DNA of 64,000 bases from Paenibacillus etheri (GTDB lineage Bacteria > Bacillota > Bacilli > Paenibacillales > Paenibacillaceae). Shown here one piece after another: positions 1-8,460 of this stretch; positions within the stretch are counted from its first letter, which is position 1, and each line of letters begins with the position of its first letter. The position numbers and the translations under genes were made by a program. Below the pieces are notes generated by a model. That model worked only from the letters and a program-made list of their open reading frames with translations, had not been told where the DNA came from and made no database searches. The stretch lies in the NCBI RefSeq assembly GCF_001012825.1, contig NZ_LCZJ02000098.1, positions 1 through 64,000 of the forward strand. Reading direction: 5' to 3'.

Positions 1-27
1 GTCATACCGTTGCCGCTGTTCACCCAT
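1..27 (-). CDS. Transposase OrfA of an IS3-like element, N-terminus only
   Basis: Only nine codons are inside the window (MGEQRQRYD); the rest lies to the left. The start is fixed by a TAAGGAGGTG ribosome binding site just upstream. The position about 50 bases inside a TGGACACC end fits the first orf of an IS3-family (IS150-like) element, whose product would be the helix-turn-helix half of a frameshifted transposase. Too little is visible to prove the family. Confidence 0.5.
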
Positions 28-80
28 GTGAACACCTCCTTAGATATCTTCATTATCTTAATCTCTTAACGAGGTGTCCA
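1..80 (-). mobile_element. End of an IS3-like insertion sequence, truncated by window edge
   Basis: Read on the minus strand, the element would begin at base 80 with TGGACACCTCGTTAAGAG, a tip typical of IS3-family elements that start with TG and carry a short leader before orfA. The leader contains a strong ribosome binding site and the transposase start codon at base 27. The other end and any target duplication are outside the window. It abuts the 51-bp tandem repeat array. Confidence 0.5.
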
Positions 81-111
81 CTTTTAATTCTAGCTTCAAA
101 ATCCCGCTAAG

Positions 112-930
112 TTACGTCGAAGAAGCATAAAGAGGAGCACTTATACCCCAGAATTGGCTAAATAGCGTTGCGGAAGCTGAAAGAGGGGTATAAATACCCC
201 AGAATTGGTGAAATAGCGTTGCGGAAGCTGAAAGAGGGGTATAAATACCCCAGAATTGGCTAAATAGCGTCGCGGAAGCATAAAGAGGGGTATAAATACC
301 CCAGGATTGGTGAAATAGCGTCGAAAAAGCATAAAGAGGGGTATAAATACCCCAGAATTGGTGAAATGACGCCGAAGGAGCAAAAAGAGGGGTATAAATA
401 CCCCAGAAATGGCAAATTAGCGTCGTATAAGCATAAAGAGGGGTATAAATGCCCCAGAATTGGCGGAATAGCGTCGTAGAAGTAGAAAGAGGGGCATAAA
501 TCCCCCAGAATTGGTGAAATAGCGTCGTAGAAGTAGAAAGAGGGGCATAAATCCCCCAGAATTGGCGGAATAGCGTCGTAGAAGTAGAAAGAGGGGCATA
601 AATCCCCCAGAATTGGTGAAATAGCGTCGAAAAAGCATAAAGAGGGGTATAAATACCCCAGAATTGGTGAAATGACGCCGAAGGAGCAAAAAGAGGGGGT
701 ATAAATACCCCAGAATTGGCGAAATGACGCCGAAGGAGCAAAAAGAGGGGTATAAATACCCTAGAAATGGCGAATTAGCGTCGTAGAAGTAGAAAGAGGG
801 GCATAAATCCCCCAGAATTGGCTAAATAGCGTCGCGGAAGCAGAAAGAGGGGTATAAATACCCCAGGATTGGTGAAATAGCGTCGTATAAGCAAAAAGAA
901 GGGTATAAGTGCCCAAGATTTGCAGAGTCT
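112..930. repeat. Sixteen-copy 51-bp tandem repeat with internal palindrome
   Basis: The block AGAGGGGTATAAATACCCC recurs at 131, 182, 233, 284, 335, 386, 437, 488, 539, 590, 641, 692, 744, 795, 846 and 897, a strict 51-bp period apart from one extra G near 696. Each unit holds an inverted repeat (GGGG...CCCC around TATAAATA, with variants such as GGGGCATAAATCCCCC) plus a more variable part around TAGCGTCGxxGAAGC. Because 51 is a multiple of three, long open frames run through the array, with a 17-residue period on the minus strand. These have no convincing start signal and are probably not genes. The first and last copies are the most diverged. Confidence 0.9.
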
Positions 931-1105
931 AGCTCGTACAACCGAGAGTAGTTGAAGCTTGGATAAGGTGCTTATGAGATTATGTCTGGACGTAGCTTTT
1001 TATGCATCTGTCGAATCTAGGCGGCGGGTTAGAATTTAAACTAACTAATCATTAATCAAATCACTTGATATGATTTGATTAAGTACGGTGACTTTTTTGT
1101 TATTT

Positions 1106-1134
1106 TTGGAAGACTCCTCGTCTTGCGGTACAAT
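1106..1134 (+). promoter_or_regulatory. Probable sigma-A promoter of the CorA-type gene
   Basis: TTGGAA (1106-1111) and TACAAT (1129-1134) are separated by 17 bases, 35 bases upstream of the CorA-family start codon. Confidence 0.5.
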
Positions 1135-1169
1135 AGATGCATGGAAGAAGATGAATCGGAGGAACATTT

Positions 1170-2129
1170 ATGATACGTACACTTGCGGTGACGCATACGG
1201 GTGAGGTGCTGACAGAGATACCTCTGCAAGATATCCGGCGGGAGGATTATGCATGGATATGGGCAGACTTTGCTACACCTACGGCAGAGGAGACGCTGTT
1301 GCTGGATCACTATTTTCATTTCCACCCTTTGGCGATAGAGGATTGTATGCATGTATTACAACGGCCGAAGCTGGATTATTATGAGGATGTGCAGTTTTTT
1401 GTGCTGCATGCGCTGAATGAGGAGACGCTGGATGCTGAAGAGATTGATCTTTTTTTGAGCGCAAATTACCTCGTATCCTATCATCATCAGGAAAAAACAG
1501 AGATGAATGAAGCTTGGGAACAGGTGAAGCGTGGAATACATAGTCGTAAAGGCTGGTCGGGTGGTCCGATGGCGGCTGCATATACAGTAATGGACAAGCT
1601 GGTAGATAAGTATTTTCCATGCCTCTACAGTTTAGAGGACGAGCTTGCGGATCTGGAGAGCAGCGGCAGTAGTGAGTCGGTGGAGGATTTGATGAGCCAA
1701 GTGTTTAATGTGCGCGGAAGGCTGCTCAAGATGCGGCGGACGATTGTCCCAATGCGTGATTTGATGTACCGGATCGTGAATTCGCAGCATGTCCAGAGTA
1801 ACGGTGAGGAACGGATTTATTTTGGCGATATTTATGACCATTTATTAAAGTTGTCCGATATGATTGAGGCTGACCGAGAAATGACCGCGGATTTACGGGA
1901 TAGCTACATTTCCCTCAATTCCAACCGGATGAACTCGATCATGAAAACACTAACAGTAATCACCACCGTATTCATGCCGCTGACGCTGATCGCCGGGATC
2001 TATGGAATGAACTTCGTGGTGATGCCTGAACTCGAATGGAAGTATGGGTATTTTGGCGTTCTGCTGTTTATGCTGGTGGTGGGTGTTAGCATGTTCAGAT
2101 GGTTCCGGCGCAGTGGATGGTTTAAGTAA
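1170..2129 (+). CDS. corA: CorA-family magnesium/divalent cation transporter
   Basis: A 319-residue protein with the usual CorA plan: a long cytoplasmic alpha/beta domain, a long helical stretch (about 130-250) and two membrane helices at the C-terminus (about 257-277 and 293-312). The diagnostic YGMNF motif sits at residues 278-282, right after the first helix. CorA proteins form pentameric channels that take up Mg2+ (some Co2+/Ni2+) across the cytoplasmic membrane. The start is supported by GGAGGA at 1158-1163, six bases before ATG. It is a single-gene unit: a promoter-like pair lies upstream and a hairpin terminator directly downstream, shared with the convergent gene. Confidence 0.9.
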   Translation: MIRTLAVTHTGEVLTEIPLQDIRREDYAWIWADFATPTAEETLLLDHYFHFHPLAIEDCMHVLQRPKLDYYEDVQFFVLHALNEETLDAEEIDLFLSANYLVSYHHQEKTEMNEAWEQVKRGIHSRKGWSGGPMAAAYTVMDKLVDKYFPCLYSLEDELADLESSGSSESVEDLMSQVFNVRGRLLKMRRTIVPMRDLMYRIVNSQHVQSNGEERIYFGDIYDHLLKLSDMIEADREMTADLRDSYISLNSNRMNSIMKTLTVITTVFMPLTLIAGIYGMNFVVMPELEWKYGYFGVLLFMLVVGVSMFRWFRRSGWFK

Positions 2130-2134
2130 AAATA

Positions 2135-2168
2135 AAAAACGTCACCGCTATTTGCGGCGACGTTTTCC
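2135..2168. terminator. Bidirectional hairpin terminator between convergent genes
   Basis: AAAACGTC-CCGC / GCGG-GACGTTTT form a stem over a short TATTT loop, with A-rich and T-rich flanks on either side. It ends the CorA-type gene and overlaps the last codons of the opposing gene. Confidence 0.75.
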
Positions 2169-2708
2169 GGTAGAGGGAGTAGAGCGCCGGCGTGTGGTTG
2201 TAGTAGATTTGCGACGCCCAGAGGTGGAGCGTCTTTTTTTGCGTCGACTCGGGCTGTACAGTGCGGCATCCTCTTCGGCTGCCAGTGCGCCTGCTGCTCC
2301 TTTTCCTTTGCCGAAGCTACCCATGAAGAGCTTAACCATCGGAGCCATCTGCTGGAAGCCGGACATCACCTTCTGCACTTTACCCATGGAGTTTACGATC
2401 CCGTCAATACCGCCCATTCGGTCAATGATACCTTTGATTTGCTCCATGTTCCCACCAATTCCGCCACCGCCGCCTAAGCCGCTAAGCAGTCCGGCAAGCC
2501 CGCCGCTTGCCTTTGTTGTAGCTTCAGCAGCAGGAAGCGCTAGCGCAGTTTCGGTGGCAGCTTCTGCTCCTAAAGCGGGAAGGATTCCGCTCTCTGCTGG
2601 GAGGGATGAAGGCGCATAAGGACTGAGGCCGGGGTAGGCAGAGGCATTATAAGTATTGGTCAGTGAACGCTGGTTCCGGCGGGAATGATTATAGTAATGA
2701 TCAGACAT
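2148..2708 (-). CDS. YqfQ/VrrA-like low-complexity protein
   Basis: A 186-residue protein starting at the ATG at 2708, preceded by AAAGGAATG; an upstream in-frame extension lacks such a site. It begins MSDHYYNHSRRNQRS, has an Ala-rich stretch, a glycine run (GGGGGIGG, about residues 75-85), a Met/Lys-rich helical segment and a very basic Ser/Thr/Arg/Lys tail. This composition and order resemble the VrrA/YqfQ family of Bacillus, whose function is not established; the tail could bind nucleic acid or polyanions (inference). It is convergent with the CorA-type gene and shares its terminator. Confidence 0.6.
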   Translation of the reverse strand: MSDHYYNHSRRNQRSLTNTYNASAYPGLSPYAPSSLPAESGILPALGAEAATETALALPAAEATTKASGGLAGLLSGLGGGGGIGGNMEQIKGIIDRMGGIDGIVNSMGKVQKVMSGFQQMAPMVKLFMGSFGKGKGAAGALAAEEDAALYSPSRRKKRRSTSGRRKSTTTTRRRSTPSTGKRRRK

Positions 2709-3005
2709 AATATCACATTCCTTTGTTAGTGGTTTGCTATACTGTATGTCATGGGCGAACATACGGTATAGACTAGTGCCCGGGTTACCCGTGATAGGAG
2801 CGGAAAAGGGCGAATGCCTATAATCGAGCTTGAGAAGTGAAAAAAGCGTGTACAAGCTTGATTTTCAGCGCTTTTGTAGTACTATAGTGTAGGTGCTATT
2901 TCTTATGTAGGAAGAAACAAACGTAGTATGGTTCATATTTAGTGTGCGCCACTGGTGGACGTTTGTCCATCATTTTCGCTCTTTACAGCGTGAAATCGTT
3001 AATGC

Positions 3006-3034
3006 TTGAAAAATGCGCTCCAGTGCAATATAGT
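3006..3034 (+). promoter_or_regulatory. Sigma-A promoter of yerC
   Basis: TTGAAA (3006-3011), a 17-base spacer and TATAGT (3029-3034), 36 bases upstream of the yerC start. The 2709-3069 gap otherwise holds only a weaker TTGATT-type element near 2858. Confidence 0.6.
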
Positions 3035-3069
3035 AGAGCAAGAAAGACACATTAGGGGATGATAATCTT

Positions 3070-3360
3070 ATGCAGCTGAAGAAGCTAAATGATAAAAGTA
3101 TCGACCAATTATTTGAAGCTATTTTAACGTTAAAAAATATGGAAGAATGTTACGTGTTCTTTGATGATTTGTGTACTGTGAACGAGATTCAATCGCTGTC
3201 GCAGCGACTGGAAGTAGCGCGTATGCTCGGCAAAGGTTCCACTTACAACCAGATCGAAGCAGAGACGGGTGCAAGCACAGCTACGATATCCCGTGTAAAA
3301 CGTTGCCTGAACTACGGCAATGACGGTTATAAATTAACGCTGGAACGTTTGGGACGCTAA
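3070..3360 (+). CDS. yerC: YerC/YecD family TrpR-like DNA-binding protein
   Basis: A 96-residue protein of the length and sequence typical of YerC, a TrpR-fold repressor-like family of Bacilli. It starts MQLKKLNDKSIDQLFEAI and carries the helix-turn-helix region GASTATISRVKRCLNYGNDG (about residues 67-86), matching the TrpR reader head. The regulated genes are not known from the sequence. A good sigma-A promoter and AGGGGATGA ribosome binding site precede it. It is followed after three bases by the CbiX-like gene, so the two are probably one transcript. Confidence 0.9.
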   Translation: MQLKKLNDKSIDQLFEAILTLKNMEECYVFFDDLCTVNEIQSLSQRLEVARMLGKGSTYNQIEAETGASTATISRVKRCLNYGNDGYKLTLERLGR

Positions 3361-3363
3361 TTT

Positions 3364-4134
3364 ATGGTACCGGGCGTACTTATTATCAGTCATGGCTCTC
3401 GCGACGAGGCTTGGGTATCGATCGTAGAGGAAGCCGTAAGCGGATTATCGCTAGGTGAAGAGATTCCTGTGGTGGTCTCTTTTTTAGAGCTGGTAGAGGG
3501 CCGTCTGATTCAAGATGGAATAAATGAGCTGGAACACGCAGGGGTCACAGATATTATTGTGATCCCATTGTTCGTTTCCTCGGGAAGCACACATGTCGAT
3601 GAGATAGAATATGCACTAGGCGCCAAACCTGAGCCTGAACGTGAGACGGATTTAGCGCTGTTCTCAGTGAAGGCTAAAGTTCACTACGGTGATCCTATCG
3701 ACGATGATCCAGACATCGCTGTAATGATCTGGGACAAGCTACGTGAGCTGTCTACGGAACCGAAGCGAGAGATGATTCTGCTTGTGGGTCATGGCAGTGT
3801 ATATGATGGCTTCCGTCAGCGCTGGCAGCAAGGCATATCTTCGCTGGCGGAACGTGTACGTGAGGTAAGTGGCGTAGCGGCGGCCGACTATGGTCTGCTG
3901 AGTCCGGATAGTGTAAGAAGCAAGGTAGAGTATTGGCAGGAGCTGGGTCACGAGGTACTGGTGGCGCCGCTTTTTTTGAGTGAAGGCTATTTTACTAAGT
4001 ATGTGGTTCCGAACAGACTTAAAGGGTTAACCTATAAGTATTCTGGTCAAACGCTTCTGCCCCATCCCCTTCTTCCGCATTGGATTGGGAGACAGGTAGA
4101 GACACTCCTCGAACAGATTCGAAATAAACGATAA
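3364..4134 (+). CDS. CbiX/SirB-like sirohydrochlorin chelatase family protein
   Basis: The 256-residue product has two CbiX-type halves, each opening with a His-Gly-Ser motif (ISHGSRDEAW at residues 8-17 and VGHGS at about 141-145). In this family the histidines hold the metal (Co2+, Ni2+ or Fe2+) that is inserted into sirohydrochlorin for cobalamin, F430 or siroheme. No cobalamin or siroheme genes are nearby, so the substrate cannot be decided here. The ATG lies three bases after the yerC stop and has only a weak ribosome binding site, which suggests translational coupling to yerC. Confidence 0.75.
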   Translation: MVPGVLIISHGSRDEAWVSIVEEAVSGLSLGEEIPVVVSFLELVEGRLIQDGINELEHAGVTDIIVIPLFVSSGSTHVDEIEYALGAKPEPERETDLALFSVKAKVHYGDPIDDDPDIAVMIWDKLRELSTEPKREMILLVGHGSVYDGFRQRWQQGISSLAERVREVSGVAAADYGLLSPDSVRSKVEYWQELGHEVLVAPLFLSEGYFTKYVVPNRLKGLTYKYSGQTLLPHPLLPHWIGRQVETLLEQIRNKR

Positions 4135-4290
4135 AGCACCTACCCCTGAGCACACTTAATCATAAAAAAAGTGCCCACATCCGTGGATAATACAGGATTT
4201 GTTGCATACATATATAAATAGTTGTTTTTCTTTAACTTAGTGTCATTAATTGCTGTATAATGGAATATTTGCATGAAAGGGCCTTTAACA

Positions 4291-4320
4291 TTGATTGTAG
4301 TGGTCCGAATTAGGTATAAT
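4291..4320 (+). promoter_or_regulatory. Probable sigma-A promoter of the dgkB-like gene
   Basis: TTGATT (4291-4296) and TATAAT (4315-4320) with an 18-base spacer. A second possible promoter lies just upstream (TTAACT at 4232 and TATAAT at 4256-4261). Confidence 0.5.
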
Positions 4321-4362
4321 CAATTAGGTTATTCTATTATAAAAACAGGTGGCGTTCCGGTA

Positions 4363-5253
4363 ATGAAAACTGCGAGATTGATTTATAATCCCACTTCTGG
4401 ACGGGAAGAAATGAAGAAGCGGCTCGCCGATATTTTGGACCGGCTGGATATTGGTGGCATTGAAGCCACCTGCCATGCAACAACCGGAGAAGGCGATGCT
4501 ATGCTAGCTGCTGCAGATGCAGTAGAACGCGGTTATGATTTGATCATAGCAGCCGGTGGCGATGGCACTTTAAATGAGGTTATTAATGGTATGGCGGAGA
4601 AGCCTAATCTTCCCCCGCTCGGCGTTTTGCCGCTTGGTACTACTAATGATTTTGCACGTGCAATGGGGATCCCGAAGAACTGGGAAGATTCCTGTGATCT
4701 GATCATTCGCCAAGAGACACGTACGATTGATATCGGTAAGGCAAATGATCGTTATTTTATTAATATCGCAGGCGGCGGTAGCCTAACCGAACTGACATAT
4801 GAAGTTCCTAGTAAGCTGAAGACCATGATAGGGCAGCTTGCATACTATTTAAAAGGTATTGAAAAAATGGTCAGTCTGTCACCTCAGGAACTAATCATTC
4901 GTGCCAATGGGCAGGAAGTTATTCATGATGAGTTCATGCTATTCCTGATTGCAAATACGAATTCTGTTGGCGGCTTTGAAAAGCTTGCTCCTGGCGCTCG
5001 GATCGATGACGGTCTATTAGATGTTATAGCGGTTAAAAAATGCAACCTGGCAGAGTTTGTCCGTTTGGTCAGATTGGCTCTTCGTGGTGAGCATTTGAAT
5101 GATAAGAAGGTTATTTATTTCCGTACGGATGCGATGGATGTAATCTCTCCAGGACATGTCCAGTTGAACTTGGACGGCGAACTGGGTGGAGAGCTGCCAG
5201 GGCGATTCCGGATTTTGCCACAGCATTTACGGATTTTTGCTGAGAATAACTGA
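4363..5253 (+). CDS. dgkB: Diacylglycerol kinase family lipid kinase (DgkB-like)
   Basis: A 296-residue protein of the DAGK catalytic family. The nucleotide-binding motif GGDGTLNEV is at about residues 65-73, and LPLGTTNDFARAMGIP at about 93-108. In Firmicutes DgkB phosphorylates diacylglycerol released during lipoteichoic acid synthesis, returning it to phospholipid metabolism at the inner membrane face. I chose the ATG at 4363 (MKTARLIYNP, the usual family start) because AGGTGG lies 10 bases upstream; an in-frame ATG at 4273 falls between two promoter-like elements. The rlmD-like gene follows about 100 bases later, an arrangement also common in Bacillus relatives. Confidence 0.9.
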   Translation: MKTARLIYNPTSGREEMKKRLADILDRLDIGGIEATCHATTGEGDAMLAAADAVERGYDLIIAAGGDGTLNEVINGMAEKPNLPPLGVLPLGTTNDFARAMGIPKNWEDSCDLIIRQETRTIDIGKANDRYFINIAGGGSLTELTYEVPSKLKTMIGQLAYYLKGIEKMVSLSPQELIIRANGQEVIHDEFMLFLIANTNSVGGFEKLAPGARIDDGLLDVIAVKKCNLAEFVRLVRLALRGEHLNDKKVIYFRTDAMDVISPGHVQLNLDGELGGELPGRFRILPQHLRIFAENN

Positions 5254-5357
5254 GCTAAGAGCGATTGTAGATGATTGTGGGATATATAGTTAAGATAATG
5301 ATTGAAGATATTGTGGGTTTATACAGCGATGATAATGAAAGAAGTGAACTATAAATA

Positions 5358-6824
5358 ATGAGTAAACACCGCAGTGGACGCAGCACCAGCCGCCCAGTCG
5401 GCAAGGCGCCTGTCGCCGGACTGCCTGTGAATAAAAATGATGAGGTTATGCTCGATATCATCGGCATGACCCATGAGGGTGAAGGGGTAGGCCGCGTAGA
5501 AGGCTTTACCCTTTTTGTGCAGGGAGCTCTTCCCGGAGAGAAGGTCCGGGCAAAGGTGCTCAAGACGAAGAAGCAGTATGGCTACGCCAAGCTGCTGAAT
5601 TTAGTAGAGGCGAGCAGCGCCCGCATCGCGGCGCCTTGCGAGATCTATGACCAATGCGGCGGCTGCCAGCTGCAGCATATGGAATACACTGCACAGCTGG
5701 CGTGGAAACGGCAGCTGGTGGTGGACAACCTGGAGCGGATTGGGAAGCTCCGGGTGAGTGGTGCTGGCGAAGACGCTGGAACGGAACAGACAGAGGGCAT
5801 TCTCGTCCGCCCAACACTGGGCATGGACGAGCCTTGGCGCTATCGCAACAAGGCTCAGGTGCCAATTGGCGTAACGGAGGGTGGCCTTGTGGGTGGCTTT
5901 TACGCCCGGGGAAGCCACCGGATCATCGATATGGAAACATGCTTGATTCAGCATGAAGATAACGATGATGTTGTGCGCAAAGTGAAAGATATCGGACGTA
6001 AGTTTGGCATTACTGCTTACGACGAAGAATCCGGCAAAGGCTTACTGCGTCATGTCGTAGTAAAGAAAGCCTTCCGTACTGGTGAGATGATGGTTGTCCT
6101 TGTCACTAATGGCGAACGCATCCCGCATTTGGACGAATGGATCACTGAGATCCGCCGTGAAATCCCAGCTGTTACAAGCATCTGCCAGAATGTGAATACT
6201 AAGCAGACGAACGTTATCTTCGGTGATACAACACGTACCCTTTGGGGGAACGACGTTATTTACGATTATATCGGCGATGTGAAATTCGCGATTTCTGCCC
6301 GTTCTTTTTATCAGGTTAACCCGGCTCAAACCGAGGTTCTCTATGGTAAGACTGTGGAATATGCAGGACTTACGGGAAACGAGACTGTTATAGATGCTTA
6401 TTGTGGCATCGGAACGATTTCATTGTTCCTTGCGCAGCATGCTAAACAGGTCTACGGTGTAGAGATCGTACGTGAAGCGATTGAGGATGCGCGGGCGAAT
6501 GCCACTTTGAATAGTATGGATAACGTAGTGTTTGAGGTAGGTGCATCTGAGGATGTAATCCCTAACTGGAAAGAGCAGGGGATTACGGCGGATGTTATCG
6601 TGGTCGATCCTCCGCGTAAGGGCTGCGATCCGCGGTTGTTGGAGACGATTCTGGCGATGAAGCCGGAGCGTGTGGTGTATGTGTCATGTAATCCATCGAC
6701 ACTGGCAAGGGACTTGCGGGTGTTGGAGGATGGCGGGTATAAGACAGTGGAGGTGACTCCGGTGGATATGTTCCCGCATACGGTGCATGTGGAGTCGGTA
6801 GCGTGGATGACTCTAAAAAAATGA
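5358..6824 (+). CDS. rlmD: 23S rRNA (uracil-5-)-methyltransferase RlmD/RumA family
   Basis: A 488-residue SAM-dependent methylase that makes 5-methyluridine in 23S rRNA. The order is a basic N-terminus, a TRAM RNA-binding domain (about 27-85), the iron-sulfur cysteines C94, C100, C103 and C195 (C-x5-C-x2-C plus a distant Cys), and the Rossmann methylase core with DPPRKGCD and the catalytic [11 protein letters not shown] (nucleophile C444). It ends with the family signature [10 protein letters not shown]. In Firmicutes one such enzyme (RlmCD) often modifies two uridines, so the target number is open. A terminator follows directly. Fragments of a similar 3' end recur at 14674 and 15424. Confidence 0.9.
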   Translation: MSKHRSGRSTSRPVGKAPVAGLPVNKNDEVMLDIIGMTHEGEGVGRVEGFTLFVQGALPGEKVRAKVLKTKKQYGYAKLLNLVEASSARIAAPCEIYDQCGGCQLQHMEYTAQLAWKRQLVVDNLERIGKLRVSGAGEDAGTEQTEGILVRPTLGMDEPWRYRNKAQVPIGVTEGGLVGGFYARGSHRIIDMETCLIQHEDNDDVVRKVKDIGRKFGITAYDEESGKGLLRHVVVKKAFRTGEMMVVLVTNGERIPHLDEWITEIRREIPAVTSICQNVNTKQTNVIFGDTTRTLWGNDVIYDYIGDVKFAISARSFYQVNPAQTEVLYGKTVEYAGLTGNETVIDAYCGIGTISLFLAQHAKQVYGVEIVREAIEDARANATLNSMDNVVFEVGASEDVIPNWKEQGITADVIVVDPPRKGCDPRLLETILAMKPERVVYVSCNPSTLARDLRVLEDGGYKTVEVTPVDMFPHTVHVESVAWMTLKK

Positions 6825-6830
6825 TGTCAT

Positions 6831-6854
6831 AAAGGAGCCAAACCGGCTCCTTTT
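6831..6854 (+). terminator. Rho-independent terminator after rlmD
   Basis: AAAGGAGCC AAACC GGCTCCTTTT, a perfect stem with a T run, seven bases after the stop codon. Confidence 0.85.
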
Positions 6855-6909
6855 CGACTTGTTATACGAGGATACACCTTTCTTCTCTTACTTATGACGG
6901 TATAAATTG

Positions 6910-7911
6910 TTATTCCCAATACGGAACACCTGTGAAGAGAAACGATTCATTGTTTACATAGGCATTTATTTCTCTACTGGCTAATTTACTGATATGGTTT
7001 GGTAACCACTCCTGTGAGTCGGGCAGACCCAGCCAGAAATTCATGGTTTCAAGCTGTGCTGCAACGAAAAAACCTTCCAATAGCTCAATATAGTTATCCG
7101 GTAATGAATGATACTTAGAATATGATTTCAGTAACTGTTCTCTGAATGAAGGGTGTATATATGAGAACGTCCAGCCCAGATCAACCAAATAGTAACCAAA
7201 CCCGCAAGCGCCAAAATCGATGGGCCGCGCCTCGTTTTCATGAAACACAATATTACTTGGAATCAAATCGGCATGAATCATTCCCCAATTACCGGACGTT
7301 CTCTCAATAGAGTTCATCATTGTAATTACCTGCCCACCTGCAATCTGAAGAAGTTCGGTATCACTTGTATTAAGCAGACCTGCATTAGCCCACTCTCTAA
7401 GCTTGCCCAGTGATTGTAATATACGGGAACTATCAAAGACAGGACGTTCAAATAAACTTGGGATTTGCCAGTTAGAGGCTTGCCTATGTAATTTACCGGT
7501 CATTTCACCTATATATTTAGCGTCATCTATTGTAAGGATAAAAGGTTTCTGCTCACCTTCCACCCATTTCAACAAAGTGCAGCTTGTATTGTTTACGTTC
7601 GTAATCAATTCTCCGCAGGTATTCTTGTAAGGTGAAGGCAGGGTTAAATCTGTATCTAATGCTAAGGCGTGAAGCCAGACCATTTCGGAATGGATCACTT
7701 CCTGCTTACTCCAAAAACTTTCAAGAGCGTCACCCTTGGATATATGCAATCGGAGGCTATAACTTTTGTTATCCAGGTCAGTGATTTTGTAGATCGTATT
7801 TCCGCTTTGTGCAATGAAATCAATCGATTTACATGTTATTGAGTAGTTACTTAATGCTTCCTTTGCTATACTTAAGTTTTTATCCAATCGCAGATCTCTC
7901 CTCGTTATCAT
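6910..7911 (-). CDS. APH-family phosphotransferase (aminoglycoside/homoserine kinase-like)
   Basis: A 333-residue protein with the protein-kinase-like APH fold. It has HADLIPSN at about residues 211-218 (catalytic HxDxxxxN loop) followed by IDFGACG at about 230 (metal-binding DFG equivalent). The family transfers ATP phosphate to small molecules or, in the SrkA/YihE branch, proteins. The long C-terminal helical part is closest in style to that branch and to homoserine kinase type II. The substrate cannot be read from the sequence, so an antibiotic-resistance role should not be assumed. It is a single gene, convergent with rlmD. Confidence 0.8.
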   Translation of the reverse strand: MITRRDLRLDKNLSIAKEALSNYSITCKSIDFIAQSGNTIYKITDLDNKSYSLRLHISKGDALESFWSKQEVIHSEMVWLHALALDTDLTLPSPYKNTCGELITNVNNTSCTLLKWVEGEQKPFILTIDDAKYIGEMTGKLHRQASNWQIPSLFERPVFDSSRILQSLGKLREWANAGLLNTSDTELLQIAGGQVITMMNSIERTSGNWGMIHADLIPSNIVFHENEARPIDFGACGFGYYLVDLGWTFSYIHPSFREQLLKSYSKYHSLPDNYIELLEGFFVAAQLETMNFWLGLPDSQEWLPNHISKLASREINAYVNNESFLFTGVPYWE

Positions 7912-8084
7912 TGTATAAAATTACAATAACACATCTATTTTTTGGGAAAAATGTATTGGTTAATTATATTTGTTTTTGACTACTTCCTTTTTTGTAAAAA
8001 AGGTGAAAACAGCCACATCATGAGATCCAAGGCGAAAAATACGAATAGCTTCTCCTATTTTATTCTTTACCCCCCGTCCCTAAG

Positions 8085-8130
8085 CATAAAGAATAAGCCT
8101 GCTGGATGGCAGTGTCTTTGCCGTCCAGGG
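8085..8130 (-). terminator. Hairpin downstream of the colicin E3-like gene
   Basis: Ten-base arms at 8102-8111 and 8119-8128 (CTGGATGGCA / TGCCGTCCAG, one G-U pair). On the minus strand it is followed by a T-rich stretch, 40 bases after the stop of the small gene. The rest of 7912-8170 shows no supported gene and no immunity-protein candidate. Confidence 0.5.
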
Positions 8131-8170
8131 GGCTATTAGTGTTGGGAACTTTGTGACCGGTCTATTTATC

Positions 8171-8353
8171 TTACAGTACTCCTACTTCGACCTTTCCTTT
8201 TTTCGGATGTACATCGCCTTCGGCCGTAAGAACGCCTATATGTTTTTTGCGACTGTTGTACATCTCTACCTCTCCATGCAGGGAATCCTTATGATAAAAC
8301 TTGTCACCATCCGTATAGATTCTCTCCTTCTTCCACTCTGTTTTTACTTTCAT
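8171..8353 (-). CDS. Stand-alone colicin E3-type ribonuclease-like mini-protein (60 residues)
   Basis: The 60-residue product matches the layout of the cytotoxic ribonuclease domain of colicin E3. HKDSLHGEVEMYN at residues 21-33 corresponds to the E3 segment with DSQHGELEGY, so D23, H26 and E30 fall exactly on the E3 catalytic Asp510, His513 and Glu517. The following HIG...G...PKKGK resembles the E3 tail, but the Arg545 position appears to be Lys. E3 cuts 16S rRNA in the decoding site. Start: ATG at 8353 with AAGGAG eight bases upstream; a longer in-frame start at 8422 has no such site. There is no signal peptide, translocation domain or neighbouring immunity gene. It may be a host-tamed or inactive relative rather than a toxin. 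The match is from memory of the E3 sequence. Confidence 0.65.
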   Translation of the reverse strand: MKVKTEWKKERIYTDGDKFYHKDSLHGEVEMYNSRKKHIGVLTAEGDVHPKKGKVEVGVL

Positions 8354-8408
8354 TGCACTTCTCTCCTTGAACTTGTCCCTGCGCCATGCTTCCGCAATTT
8401 GCGGAAAC

Positions 8409-8460
8409 AAAAAAAGCCTCATATGTTAACCTCGAAGGTTCCATATGGGGCTGACTTTTT
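8409..8460. terminator. Large imperfect hairpin upstream of the mini-protein gene
   Basis: AGCCTCATATG (8415-8425) pairs with CATATGGGGCT (8442-8452), with an inner ACCT/AGGT extension. It is flanked by seven A on the left and five T on the right, so it could terminate in either direction. Confidence 0.5.

Noticed and set aside
112-741. Minus-strand open frame of 209 codons with a 17-residue repeat
   Set aside because: It is the consequence of a 51-bp DNA repeat being a multiple of three; several overlapping frames show the same effect, and no ribosome binding site or unique domain is present.
112-930. CRISPR array
   Set aside because: The units are repeated throughout their full length; there are no unique spacers and no cas genes.
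6910-7911. Aminoglycoside resistance gene
   Set aside because: Only the general APH fold is visible; the sequence does not match a named resistance enzyme and many family members have other substrates.
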